Source: Pedococcus bigeumensis
Lineage (GTDB): Bacteria > Actinomycetota > Actinomycetes > Actinomycetales > Dermatophilaceae
Reading direction: 5' to 3'
DNA length: 64,000 bases
Assembly: GCF_006438965.1 (NCBI RefSeq)
Contig: NZ_RCZM01000004.1
Span: 186,001 to 250,000 of the forward strand
This document shows positions 1 through 8,629 of the stretch, piece by piece; positions within the stretch are counted from its first letter, which is position 1, and every line of letters begins with the position of its first letter. Below the pieces are notes generated by a model. That model had not been told where the DNA came from and made no database searches. It saw only the letters and a list, made by a program, of their open reading frames with translations. The position numbers and the translations under genes are program-made.

Positions 1-1
1 G

Positions 2-484
2 ACCGGCGTCGTGATGGACATCGGGTGCGGTCTGGGTGGTCCTGACCTCGCACTGGCCCGCGCTGTGCCCGGGCTGTCGTTCGTGCTGCTCGACAAGGAC
101 GAGTTCGACGATCGGCCGCACTACGGGTTCGAGGCTGAGGCATCGGCCTACAACTCGCTTGCCCAGACGGTGGAGTTCATCACCGCGAACGGCGTCGCGC
201 CGGCCCGTCTCGAAACGGTTGACATCGCCCGGCAGCCCTTCCCCGCCGAGCGTCCCGTGGACGCGGTCATCTCGATCATGAGCTGGGGCTTCCACTACCC
301 GTTGTCGACCTACCTGGACCAGGTCCATGCCGTGCTCCGCCCCGGCGGGGTCGTCGTGGTCGATGTCCGCACCGGCACCGACGCAGAGGCCGAGCTGCGT
401 GGTGCTTTCGGCGAGGACGCGGTCCGCCGCGTGGCCACACCGCACACCGCGTTTCCGCGGTTGCTCGCGACGAAGTCCGCCTAG
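2..484 (+). CDS. SAM-dependent methyltransferase, 5' end cut by the window
   Basis: The reading frame is open from the left edge, so the start is probably outside the window. What remains is a class I SAM-binding core: motif I reads DIGCGLGG close to the visible N-terminus, an acidic residue follows in LLDKDE, and a late strand reads LRPGGVVVVDVR. The neighbouring genes build surface polysaccharide, so methylation of a sugar or glycan is a reasonable guess, but the substrate cannot be read from the sequence. The gene ends about 80 bases before the convergent beta-helix gene. Confidence 0.75.
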   Translation, partial: TGVVMDIGCGLGGPDLALARAVPGLSFVLLDKDEFDDRPHYGFEAEASAYNSLAQTVEFITANGVAPARLETVDIARQPFPAERPVDAVISIMSWGFHYPLSTYLDQVHAVLRPGGVVVVDVRTGTDAEAELRGAFGEDAVRRVATPHTAFPRLLATKSA

Positions 485-567
485 GCGGCCCAACTCCAGC
501 AGTCCCGCGGTGGCATGCCCTGACAGGGTGCTGGGGCTTCTCACCGGCCACCGTCGCGGGACCCGAC

Positions 568-1995
568 TCAGCCCTTGGCTGTGCCCGGGCGGAGGTCGCT
601 CACCGCGTGACCGGGCGGGAAGCCGACCGGCGGGTCGGTGTCGATGACCAGGGTGCCACCCGAGGACGGTCGCAGGGAGATGCCGAACGTCGCGCGCGCC
701 GGCGACCCGGCGCGGACGACGAGCTTCTCGAGCCGGGTCGCGGGTGCCCAGACCTCGACCTCGGCGACGCGGGTCCCGCTCACTGAGTTGCCCACCACCG
801 TGCACCGGGTGAGTGAGGTGGCGCGAGCGGTCACGGCCACCTCGACGCCGGACCCGGCATTGTCGCTCGCTGTGCAGCCGATGAGACCGGTATCGGCCGC
901 CTTGAGCAAGTACCCCTGAGCGGCATTCCGCTCCGCGACGCAGTCGGAGATCCGCACCGGCCCCGCCGTGTCCTCCACGAGGTAGCCGGTGTGGTTGCTG
1001 CGCGACGTGCATGTGCTCATCGCGAGCGACGCTCCGCGGCCCAGGACCGTCACGCCCGGACTGGCGTTCTTCTCCATGACGCTGCGCTCGACCTCGACCT
1101 CCGCACGGCCACCCAGCCCCACCACCAGCAGTCCGGGACCGGTGTTGCCGGACAGCTCGACGTCCCTGATGGTGGCGTCGATCACGGCCTCGCCCCTGAG
1201 CGGGTTGGGTTCGACATCGATACCCGCCCCAGGGAGGGCACGGCCGTACTTGCCGGTGTTGACGTACCGCCCACCGCTGACCAGGGGTCGCACTGCGCTC
1301 ACGATGCTCAGTCCCTGGCGGCGGTTCCCGTCAGCCGTGCACTCGAGCAGGGCGACGTCCTGGACGCCGCCGCCGAGGTAGATGCCATCGCCCCAACAGC
1401 GCACCACTGCAACGTTCGACAGGACCGTGCGGTCGCCGCCCCGGCTGACGACGATGCCGTGACCCCACTCCCCGTCGCGCAGCTGGGGCCCAGCGAGGTC
1501 GCCGATGAGAGTGCCGCCCTCGATCGTCACGTCGGGGGCGCTCACGGAGATGATCGAGGCACCCGGCAGATCGCCCGGATCCAGCAGGATGGAGGCCCCT
1601 GCCTCAAGGCTCAGGCGAGTGGACGCGCGGGTGATCGGGATGGCAGAACCCTCGGGGCCCGGCGAGACCCGATAGGTGCCGGCGGGCACACGGACCTGAA
1701 GACCGGCCGCGAGGGCAGCGCGGAAGGCGTCGGTGTCATCGGTCCGGCCGTCGCCCGTTGCCCCGAACGATCGGACGTCCAGCTTCACGCTGCTCGTCTC
1801 TGGGACGCCGGCCGGTGTCGCGGTCGTAGGTGCCGTCGGTGAGGTCGTCCTGGGCTCTTCCCCACCCGGATCCACGTACCGGTAGGCGAAGGCGCCCGCC
1901 CACGCGGAGGCGACCACTGCGGCCAGCAGCTCGCGGCGCCGCACGCCCCTGCGTCCGGGGCCGAGGTCGTCGACACCGTTGCGCGAGTTGGGCAC
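568..1995 (-). CDS. Tat-type exported right-handed beta-helix (pectate-lyase-like) protein
   Basis: The 475-residue product starts at a GTG. Near the N-terminus is an arginine-rich stretch RRGVRRREL followed by a hydrophobic segment (about residues 23-38), which resembles a twin-arginine signal or signal anchor. Mature sequence opens with DVRSFGATGDGRTDDTDAF, the usual entry motif of pectate_lyase_3 parallel beta-helix proteins in which DDT-type residues begin the helix. Many short Gly/Asn/Val-rich rungs follow (for example IEGGTLIGD and ALLECTADGNRRQG). Such proteins bind, cleave or epimerise polysaccharides outside the cell. Location beside polysaccharide genes supports a role on the polymer, but catalytic residues are not identifiable by eye. 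Confidence 0.8.
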   Translation of the reverse strand: MPNSRNGVDDLGPGRRGVRRRELLAAVVASAWAGAFAYRYVDPGGEEPRTTSPTAPTTATPAGVPETSSVKLDVRSFGATGDGRTDDTDAFRAALAAGLQVRVPAGTYRVSPGPEGSAIPITRASTRLSLEAGASILLDPGDLPGASIISVSAPDVTIEGGTLIGDLAGPQLRDGEWGHGIVVSRGGDRTVLSNVAVVRCWGDGIYLGGGVQDVALLECTADGNRRQGLSIVSAVRPLVSGGRYVNTGKYGRALPGAGIDVEPNPLRGEAVIDATIRDVELSGNTGPGLLVVGLGGRAEVEVERSVMEKNASPGVTVLGRGASLAMSTCTSRSNHTGYLVEDTAGPVRISDCVAERNAAQGYLLKAADTGLIGCTASDNAGSGVEVAVTARATSLTRCTVVGNSVSGTRVAEVEVWAPATRLEKLVVRAGSPARATFGISLRPSSGGTLVIDTDPPVGFPPGHAVSDLRPGTAKG

Positions 1996-2114
1996 CGCCC
2001 CACCATAACCAGCGATGCAGGCGCCGAGGACGGGCGTCAGACCCTCGATGGCGGTCGACTACAGTGTCCGGAGTTACCGTGCCGCATCCGATACCAAATG
2101 CTGGGAATTCTTCG

Positions 2115-3041
2115 TTGAGACTCTTGATCACCGGAGGCGCCGGGTTCATCGGCTCCAACCTCGCCAGACTGGCTCTCGAGGCAGGGCACCAGGTGACCGT
2201 CATCGACGACTTGTCCACCGGCTACGAGGAGAACCTCGCCGGTGTCGACGCCCGCTTCGTGCGCGGCTCGATCCTCGATCCGGCCAGCCTGGCTGACGCT
2301 GTCTCGGACGTTGACTCCGTCGTCCACCTCGCCGCTCTCGGCAGCGTCCCGCGCAGCATCAAGGATCCGGTGGCCACCCACGCTGCCAACGCGACCGGCA
2401 CCCTCAGCGTCCTGGAGGCTGCTCGGGCTGCCGGCGTCAACCACGTCGTGGTGGCCTCGTCGTCATCCGTGTACGGCCTCAACCCCGCGCTGCCCAAGTC
2501 GGAGCGCGAGTGGGTGCGTCCGATGAGTCCGTATGCCGTGACGAAGCTCGCGACCGAGCAGTACCCGTTGGCCTACCAGCAGTCGTACGGCATGCAGACC
2601 CTGGCCTTCCGGTTCTTCAACGTCTACGGACCCCGTCAGATGGCCGGGCACGTGTATGCCGCCGTCATCCCGGTGTTCATCGACGCGCTGATGCGCGGTG
2701 CGGCCCTGCCCATCAACGGTGACGGCAGCAACTCGCGCGACTTCACCTACGTCGGGACGGTGTGCAGGGTGCTGCTCGATGCCTGCGAGCGGCAGCTCTC
2801 GCACCCGGAGCCGGTCAACCTGGCGTTTGGGACCAACACCACGTTGCTCGAGCTCGTGCGCAAGATCGAGGATGCCGCCGGCTTGAGCGCTGACGTGGTT
2901 CATCGTGACCCGCGACCGGGAGACGTCAAGCACTCCCAGGCCGACAACACGGTGCTTCGATCGCTGTTCCCCACCGTTGAACCGACCTCGCTCGAGCAGG
3001 GGCTGGCCGACACCGTTGCATGGTTCAAGGAGACCCAATGA
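2115..3041 (+). CDS. NAD-dependent nucleotide-sugar epimerase (UDP-GlcNAc/UDP-Glc 4-epimerase type)
   Basis: This is an extended short-chain dehydrogenase of 308 residues. The N-terminus gives the NAD motif TGGAGFIGSNL, then a serine-rich strand SSSSVYG and the catalytic YAVTK (YxxxK). I place the start at TTG 2115, directly before RLLITGG, because upstream codons in this frame are shadow sequence of the divergent gene. It overlaps the next gene by ATGA. Pairing with a UDP-sugar 6-dehydrogenase recalls WbpP-WbpO and TviC-TviB, which make UDP-N-acetylgalactosaminuronic acid; that assignment is inference. Length and motifs fit the WbpP/GalE family equally well. Confidence 0.88.
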   Translation: MRLLITGGAGFIGSNLARLALEAGHQVTVIDDLSTGYEENLAGVDARFVRGSILDPASLADAVSDVDSVVHLAALGSVPRSIKDPVATHAANATGTLSVLEAARAAGVNHVVVASSSSVYGLNPALPKSEREWVRPMSPYAVTKLATEQYPLAYQQSYGMQTLAFRFFNVYGPRQMAGHVYAAVIPVFIDALMRGAALPINGDGSNSRDFTYVGTVCRVLLDACERQLSHPEPVNLAFGTNTTLLELVRKIEDAAGLSADVVHRDPRPGDVKHSQADNTVLRSLFPTVEPTSLEQGLADTVAWFKETQ

Positions 3042-4303
3042 GCAGGAAACTCGTCGTTGTCGGACAGGGCTACGTCGGTCTGCCCATGGCGCTCCGCGCT
3101 GCCGAAAAGGGGTTCGCTGTCGTCGGGCTCGACACGAACGCCTCGGTGGTCGAGGCCCTCAACGCAGGCACGTCGCACATCGACGACGTGTCGGACGATG
3201 AGCTGAAGGCAGGACTGGCGGCGGGCTACGCCGCGTCGACCGACGCAGTGGAGATCGCTGATGCCGATGTCGTCGTGGTCTGTGTTCCCACCCCGTTGAG
3301 CAGCGACGGCGGACCGGACCTGGGCCCGGTCGAGGGCGCCGCGAGGGCCATCGGCGAGCACGTGCAGCGGGGCGCCCTGGTGATCCTCGAGTCCACGACC
3401 TATCCGGGCACGACGGAAGAGGTCTTCGCGCCGCTGATCCTGCGAGATGGCATGCAGGCAGGACGCGACGTGAACATCGCGTTCTCACCGGAGCGGATCG
3501 ACCCGGGCAACGAGCAGTTCGGCGTGCGCAACACGCCCAAGGTCGTCGGAGGGCTGACGTCCGCCTGCACCAAGGCCGCCAGCGAGTTCTATCGCGAGTT
3601 CATCGACACCGTGGTGGAGGCCAAGGGCGCGAAGGAGGCCGAGATGGCGAAGCTGCTCGAGAACACCTTCCGACACGTGAACATTGCCCTGGTCAACGAG
3701 ATGGTGCGCTTCTCGCACGAGCTCGACATCGACCTCTGGGACGCCATCGACTGCGCTGCGACGAAACCGTTCGGCTACATGGCCTTTCGCCCCGGTCCCG
3801 GTGTCGGGGGGCACTGCATCCCCGTCGACCCGTCATACCTGAGCCACCGCGTGAAGGCCCAGCTCGGCTACGCGTTCCGCATGGTTGAGCTGGCCGAGGA
3901 GATCAACACCGCAGCCCCCCTGTACGTCGCCAACCGCGTGTGGCAGGCCCTCAACGAGCGTCGCATCGCGGCCAACGGTGCCAAGGTCCTCTTGCTGGGG
4001 GTGACCTACAAGGCCAACATCTCGGACCGCCGGGAAAGCCCCGCAGATCCTTTGGCCAAGCGGCTGCTCGAGTGGGGCGCCGAGGTCTCCTACCACGACC
4101 CGTACGTCAGCAACTGGCACGTCGAGGGCACCGATGTCGAGCTGACGGGTGAGACCGACGTCGACGCGGCGGTCAACGGCGCCGACATCGTCGTCCTGTT
4201 GCAGGCGCACTCAGCGTTCGACCTCGACGCCTTGGCGAGCGCGGCGAAGTCCTTCCTCGACACCCGTGGTGTGGTCAAGAGCCCCGAGGTCATCCGCCTC
4301 TAG
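3038..4303 (+). CDS. UDP-N-acetylhexosamine/UDP-glucose 6-dehydrogenase
   Basis: The 421-residue enzyme starts at ATG 3038, preceded by AAGGAG and overlapping the epimerase stop by 4 bases. The NAD-binding motif is GQGYVGLP. Substrate-site signatures are ESTTYPGTTEE, FSPERIDPGN and KLLENTFRHVN, and the catalytic cysteine sits in GGHCIPVDP (Cys260). The C-terminal domain begins around LLLGVTYKANISDRRES. The family oxidises the C6 hydroxyl of a UDP-sugar to a uronate in two NAD-dependent steps. The sequence style (GHCIPVDPSYL) is closer to the WbpO/WecC/TviB N-acetylhexosamine branch than to UDP-glucose dehydrogenases. The product is probably a uronic acid donor for the local polymer. Confidence 0.9.
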   Translation: MSRKLVVVGQGYVGLPMALRAAEKGFAVVGLDTNASVVEALNAGTSHIDDVSDDELKAGLAAGYAASTDAVEIADADVVVVCVPTPLSSDGGPDLGPVEGAARAIGEHVQRGALVILESTTYPGTTEEVFAPLILRDGMQAGRDVNIAFSPERIDPGNEQFGVRNTPKVVGGLTSACTKAASEFYREFIDTVVEAKGAKEAEMAKLLENTFRHVNIALVNEMVRFSHELDIDLWDAIDCAATKPFGYMAFRPGPGVGGHCIPVDPSYLSHRVKAQLGYAFRMVELAEEINTAAPLYVANRVWQALNERRIAANGAKVLLLGVTYKANISDRRESPADPLAKRLLEWGAEVSYHDPYVSNWHVEGTDVELTGETDVDAAVNGADIVVLLQAHSAFDLDALASAAKSFLDTRGVVKSPEVIRL

Positions 4304-4340
4304 CGTCTTCTCGACGACATCGGTTTGGGGTGAGCTGCGC

Positions 4341-5435
4341 TCAGCCCTCGCGGGCGCCCACGGGTGCCGGCCTGGCATCGGGCGCCTCGGGGGCAGAGGT
4401 GGCGCCACGACGCCAGCGGGCCGGGAGGTGCTTGGCCATCATGGCCGGGCGCTCGACCGCGAACCAGCTCGCGACCGCGAACGGGGTCGTCGCGAGGATC
4501 GAAGCGACGATGAAGCCGACCAGGCCCAGATCCCTCAGCCCGGCCAGGATGAGCAGCTGCTGGACGGGGAACGCGTAGAGGTACATGCCGTAGGAGAAGT
4601 CGTGCGGCGCACCCACCCGCTGGAACACCTTGGGCGCCGCCGCGCCGGCATACAGGAGCAAGTAGGCCAAGGGCAGGGGACCGAGAGGTTCGCCGACGTG
4701 GAGCAGGCACGCGAGGAGCAGCGCCACCGCGGCAACCACGGCACCCTTACCGGTGAGGTGCACCCGGTCAGAGAGGCGGAGCAGCATCATGCCTGCCACG
4801 AAGTAGGGCACCAGGAGGGTCGCCTGGTAGATCGGCCCGGCAGCAGGCCCGACGAGGTGGACGCCGAGCGTGACGGCGGTCGCTCCGACGAAGGCAGCAA
4901 CCGACACCCAGGAGCGCCGCCACAGGATCGCGAGCCCCAGAGCCAGCCCTACCGCGATGTAGCAGAGGACCTCCCACTTGAGCGTCCACAGCGAACCGTT
5001 CCAAGAGCCGGTCAGCGGAGCACCGGCGAGCGTGCGATCGTCGATCGACGAGCCGCCGACCATGTCCGCCGAGCTGAGCACGAACGTCGTGGCGTTCGAT
5101 ACCGACCAGCCGCCACGGACCGTGCCGCCCAACCACGCCGCAACGAAAGCGGTGAACGCCAGCGCGACCCAGTAGCCGGGGAAGATTCGTAGGAACCGTC
5201 TCCACGCATAGCTGATCAGGCTGCTGTTCAGCCGGCTGTGCGAGATGAGGTACCCACTGATGGTGAAGAACCCTCCAACAGCCAGCGTGCCGAGCTTGAT
5301 GTCGCCGAGGTGGGGTTCCGGAGCCAGCCCGGAGATGGGAAAGGCGTGGGACACCATGACGAGAGTTGCCAGTAGCAGCCTGATGGCGTTCAGGCTGTTG
5401 TGGCGCAGGTCGAGGCGTTCGGCCGCGGGCGACAT
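4341..5435 (-). CDS. Membrane acyltransferase 3 family (OafA/YrhL-like)
   Basis: The 364-residue polytopic protein begins with the family hallmark LNAIRLLLATLVMVSHAF, placing the conserved arginine at residue 19 and the essential histidine at residue 30. GFFTISGYLISHSRL and about ten hydrophobic segments follow. Family members move acetyl or other acyl groups across the membrane onto sugars of lipopolysaccharide, peptidoglycan or capsule. It is transcribed divergently from the polymerase-like gene (126-base gap) and converges on the dehydrogenase gene. There is no C-terminal SGNH domain of the OafA type, so another protein may complete the transfer, or it may act alone. Substrate is unknown. 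Confidence 0.87.
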   Translation of the reverse strand: MSPAAERLDLRHNSLNAIRLLLATLVMVSHAFPISGLAPEPHLGDIKLGTLAVGGFFTISGYLISHSRLNSSLISYAWRRFLRIFPGYWVALAFTAFVAAWLGGTVRGGWSVSNATTFVLSSADMVGGSSIDDRTLAGAPLTGSWNGSLWTLKWEVLCYIAVGLALGLAILWRRSWVSVAAFVGATAVTLGVHLVGPAAGPIYQATLLVPYFVAGMMLLRLSDRVHLTGKGAVVAAVALLLACLLHVGEPLGPLPLAYLLLYAGAAAPKVFQRVGAPHDFSYGMYLYAFPVQQLLILAGLRDLGLVGFIVASILATTPFAVASWFAVERPAMMAKHLPARWRRGATSAPEAPDARPAPVGAREG

Positions 5436-5561
5436 CGGTAGTCCTTACGTTGGGGAGCCGGCCCAAGTGTAAGAGGTGTGGGCGCAGTGATCGGACGAGT
5501 CGGTCAGGGCGAATGAGGTAGTCTGCGCGGGATTCCATTCGCCAGCTGGAGAGACACAAAC

Positions 5562-6815
5562 GTGAGCCATGCCGCCCTCCAGCCGCTCCGCGGGCACGGG
5601 AACGGCGTTCAGGACGAGGGAAAGCCGGAGGCGTCTGCACCGCGATCGAGCCTGAACCTGGATGCGTTCCTGGCGGGACTCTGCTTGGCCTTGATCCCTT
5701 TCGGCGGCACGGTGGTCGAGGTCCAGGGCCGCGGGCTGATCATCCCGTACTTCGCCCTTCCCATGATTCTGTTGACGGCGAACCTGATGATGCGCGCTCT
5801 GATCCCGCATCTGCCGCAGTACCCGATGCTCCGCCGCAACATCGCGATGTCAGCCGTCCTGGTCTTCCTGCTCTTCGTCGCTCAGACCCCCCACGGCCTC
5901 GGCGGGGTGAGCGGATACGCCTTCGCCATGTTCGTCGTCGGTACCGTCGGCGGAATCTCCGTGGGCACCGTGTGGGCAGTGTCCTCGAGGCGAGTCGGCT
6001 GGGTCGACCTCGGTGCGACCTTCTGCCTCGTCGTCACCGTCGTCCAGCTCGCCACGCGCTTCGCCGCAGCGGGGAGCCCGTCCGGTTTTCACCGGGCAGC
6101 GGTGCTCTCGTGGGGCGGGTCGAACTTCATCGCCGGAGTCACGGTCGTGCTGTCCCTGACGCTGGCGTCGCGGATCCGCGAGCTGGGCTATCGCGCCGTT
6201 CTCCTGGCAGTGCCCATCGCGGGGATCGGGGTAGCCGCGCTGACCTTCTCGCGGGGAGCGCTCATCGCTGCTGCGGCCGGCCTGCTGGTCCTGATGTGGA
6301 ACGTGGGCAACACCTCTGTCGGCCGCAGCTTCCTGCGAACTGTCGGCGTGATCGCCGTTGCGGCGGCGTTCCCCATCATGCAGTTCATCATCGCGACGCG
6401 GTCGGCTGGTGGGTATGACCCGAGCCAGAACCTGAGCATCCGCTACGTCCTGTTCAAGTACGCCTGGCAGGACTTCGTGTCCTCCCCGTTGATCGGGACC
6501 GGCTGGCTGGCCCTGCGCGACGCAGGTCTCTTCACCGTCGAGGTCTCCTACGCCCACAACGTGATCCTGTCCTTCCTGCAGATTGCGGGGGCTTGCGGGG
6601 CCGTCTACATCGTGGTCCTCCTCCGCGACAGCTACCGGGGACTGCGTCGCAGCCCGCTCACGGGCGGTGCGATCGTCGCGGCGCTCGCCATCTCCATGTC
6701 GGACCCCTTCTTCGAGGGTGGCGTCGGCGCGCTGGTGGCGTGGGCCGCCATCGCCTACGCCCTCGCCCGTCCCCTTCCGGCCGATGCCGACCACCCCACG
6801 CAAGACGTCCCGTGA
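5562..6815 (+). CDS. O-antigen ligase/polymerase-like membrane protein (Wzy family)
   Basis: The 417-residue protein starts at GTG 5562, with GGAGAG eight or so bases upstream. After a soluble N-terminal stretch of about 35 residues it has about ten to twelve membrane segments. The stretch LTFSRGALIAAAAG matches the SRG motif of the Wzy_C/O-antigen ligase domain, and a periplasmic-side HN in SYAHNVILSFLQ is typical of the family. Such proteins polymerise undecaprenyl-linked repeat units or ligate the polymer to an acceptor. In a Gram-positive locus with a flippase and an initiating transferase, polymerisation is more likely. It overlaps the acetyltransferase by 4 bases (GTGA). Confidence 0.82.
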   Translation: MSHAALQPLRGHGNGVQDEGKPEASAPRSSLNLDAFLAGLCLALIPFGGTVVEVQGRGLIIPYFALPMILLTANLMMRALIPHLPQYPMLRRNIAMSAVLVFLLFVAQTPHGLGGVSGYAFAMFVVGTVGGISVGTVWAVSSRRVGWVDLGATFCLVVTVVQLATRFAAAGSPSGFHRAAVLSWGGSNFIAGVTVVLSLTLASRIRELGYRAVLLAVPIAGIGVAALTFSRGALIAAAAGLLVLMWNVGNTSVGRSFLRTVGVIAVAAAFPIMQFIIATRSAGGYDPSQNLSIRYVLFKYAWQDFVSSPLIGTGWLALRDAGLFTVEVSYAHNVILSFLQIAGACGAVYIVVLLRDSYRGLRRSPLTGGAIVAALAISMSDPFFEGGVGALVAWAAIAYALARPLPADADHPTQDVP

Positions 6816-7339
6816 GGGGCACGGCGTGGCAGAGTCGTTGGGTGCGCATCTGGGCCAGGGACGTGCTGCTCAACGGGCTGTGCGGGTCCGTGGTGCTGCC
6901 CCGAGGGCTGCGATGGCGCGCGATGCGGCTGCTCGGGCTGGACGTGGCCCGTTCGTCGATCAACGCCAGGTGCTTCTTCGGCGGGAGTGACGTCTCGATC
7001 GGCCTCGGCACCTTCATCAACTACGGCGCCTTCATCGACAACGCAGGCCCAGTGCGAATCGGTGCCCGCGTGTCGATCGGCCCGAACGTCAGCATCATCA
7101 CCGGCACCCATGCGATGGGCGACGGGGATCGTCGAGCGGGTCAGGATGTTAGCCATCCCGTGGTGATCGAGGATGGTGCCTGGATCGGGGCAGGAGCAAC
7201 GATCCTGCCCGGCGTGACAGTCGGCCGAGGTGCCCTGGTCGCCGCTGGTGCACTCGTGACGCGTGATGTGGCCGCTCACTCCCAAGTCGCAGGGGTGCCC
7301 GCTGAGCTGGTCAAGCAGTTACCACCGCTGCTGGCCTGA
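6812..7339 (+). CDS. Left-handed beta-helix (hexapeptide) O-acetyltransferase
   Basis: The start is GTG 6812, overlapping the polymerase stop; upstream in-frame codons are shadow sequence. The 175-residue product shows hexapeptide repeats (IGARVSIGPNVSI, and later VIEDGAWIGAGATI and VGRGALVAAGALV). The catalytic histidine of the maltose/galactoside/WcaF acetyltransferase family lies in ITGTHAMGD (His100), and the characteristic end AGVPAELVK is present. It should move an acetyl group from acetyl-CoA to a sugar hydroxyl, in the cytoplasm, as a trimer. The polymer locus suggests decoration of a repeat-unit sugar. The exact sugar is unknown. Confidence 0.88.
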   Translation: MRGTAWQSRWVRIWARDVLLNGLCGSVVLPRGLRWRAMRLLGLDVARSSINARCFFGGSDVSIGLGTFINYGAFIDNAGPVRIGARVSIGPNVSIITGTHAMGDGDRRAGQDVSHPVVIEDGAWIGAGATILPGVTVGRGALVAAGALVTRDVAAHSQVAGVPAELVKQLPPLLA

Positions 7340-7351
7340 GGGTTCCAGAAC

Positions 7352-8620
7352 CTAGGGGTTTGGCTCCATCGGAGGCGTCGTGAGGACCTCGGCTGGGGAC
7401 AGCTGGCGGCGTGCGACCCATGCCCTGCGTGCGAAGACAGCCTGCATCGCGACGACCAAGGTCTCTGAGACCAGGACTGCAGCCGCCGCCCCCGTCGCTC
7501 CGTCGCGGTGTGCCAACCAGAACAACATCGGCACGCCCACGACGGTGGCTGCGACGCGTGATGCGGCTACCGAACCGGTGGCCCCGAGGGGAGCCAGGAT
7601 GTGGAAGCTCAGCGATGCGCTGAGCGCGTAGGGGATGCACGCGGCCCCCGTCAGGACCGCCAACAGCAACGAGACCTGCGCCGAGGTTCCGAACAGGACA
7701 CCATCGAGCAGGGGCGCGAGGATGGCGACGAGTGCGGCTGTCAACAGCCCGATGGCGCCGTTGACAGCGAGCGCCCAGCGCATGCGATGGGCAGAGGGAC
7801 CGCCCTCTCCACGCGACTCGGACACCCATCCCTGAAGAGCACTCGTGCTGGAGGCCGGCGCCATCTGGGCCATGGAGCGGATCCGCAGGCTGCCTGCGAA
7901 GTCAGCTACCTGGGTGAGGGCGGTGCCGGAGAGCTTGCTGATCGGCACCGCCAAGCCGGTGTAGCCCGCCCCGACCACCGCCGAGCTCGCCACCACGGCG
8001 TTGTGGCGCATTCGCCGCCACGAGCCGCTGGGCATCCTGAGCCCGTCGCGATGGGGAGCGAGGATCCGCTTCGCTGACACTGCTGCACCCCAGATGGATG
8101 ACGCGAAGATCAGAGCGGGGTAGATCAGGGCGAGGTGCGAGATTGCCACCGCGGGGATCGTGAGCAGGGTGGCGACCAGCTTGGGAAGGGCCTCGTAGCT
8201 GAAGATGCCGCGTGGTTCACCCCGACCGATGTAGTACCAGTTCGAGGCGAGGCCACTGGATGCCGTGGAGACGCACATCGCCCCCGCCAGCACCCGGTGC
8301 CCGGGTGGCGAGAGCAGTACCGATGCGAGCGCGCCGACAGCAGAGATGGGGACAGCCATCACCAGCCGGGTGACAAGGCTCTCCCAGAAGACGGCGGCGG
8401 CTTGCGGCTCCGAGACGTGCGCAACCCTGCTCGGGCCGACCATCGTCCAGGCCAGGTTGACGGCTATCGCGCACGCGGCCCCCACCGCGTAGCCAATGGA
8501 CAGACCCACCCAGCCCTCGACCCCGATGAGGCGAACGACCACCGGCAGGACCAGGATCGGGGCAGCGGCAGTGAAGAGCTGCAGCGCACCGAAGCTCATG
8601 AGTCGCTTCCAGGGGAGCAT
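7352..8620 (-). CDS. Wzx-like polysaccharide flippase
   Basis: The 422-residue product has about twelve hydrophobic helices and opens with PWKRLMSFGALQLFTAAAPILVL shortened here to its core FGALQLFTAAAP, typical of MVF/MOP-superfamily oligosaccharide flippases. It is the last gene of the minus-strand operon that runs from about 15.6 kb and lies nine bases after the start of the family 2 glycosyltransferase. Members move undecaprenyl-diphosphate-linked repeat units to the outer face. The presence of a Wzy-like protein and an initiating phosphoglycosyltransferase in the same locus supports a Wzx/Wzy pathway. Sequence similarity in this family is weak, so the assignment rests on topology and context. 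Confidence 0.8.
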   Translation of the reverse strand: MLPWKRLMSFGALQLFTAAAPILVLPVVVRLIGVEGWVGLSIGYAVGAACAIAVNLAWTMVGPSRVAHVSEPQAAAVFWESLVTRLVMAVPISAVGALASVLLSPPGHRVLAGAMCVSTASSGLASNWYYIGRGEPRGIFSYEALPKLVATLLTIPAVAISHLALIYPALIFASSIWGAAVSAKRILAPHRDGLRMPSGSWRRMRHNAVVASSAVVGAGYTGLAVPISKLSGTALTQVADFAGSLRIRSMAQMAPASSTSALQGWVSESRGEGGPSAHRMRWALAVNGAIGLLTAALVAILAPLLDGVLFGTSAQVSLLLAVLTGAACIPYALSASLSFHILAPLGATGSVAASRVAATVVGVPMLFWLAHRDGATGAAAAVLVSETLVVAMQAVFARRAWVARRQLSPAEVLTTPPMEPNP

Positions 8621-8629
8621 GATCGACCC

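Noticed and set aside
4149-5192. A 347-codon plus-strand frame across the end of the dehydrogenase and the acyltransferase
   Set aside because: The acyltransferase on the other strand has clear family motifs and membrane helices; this frame is charged low-complexity shadow.
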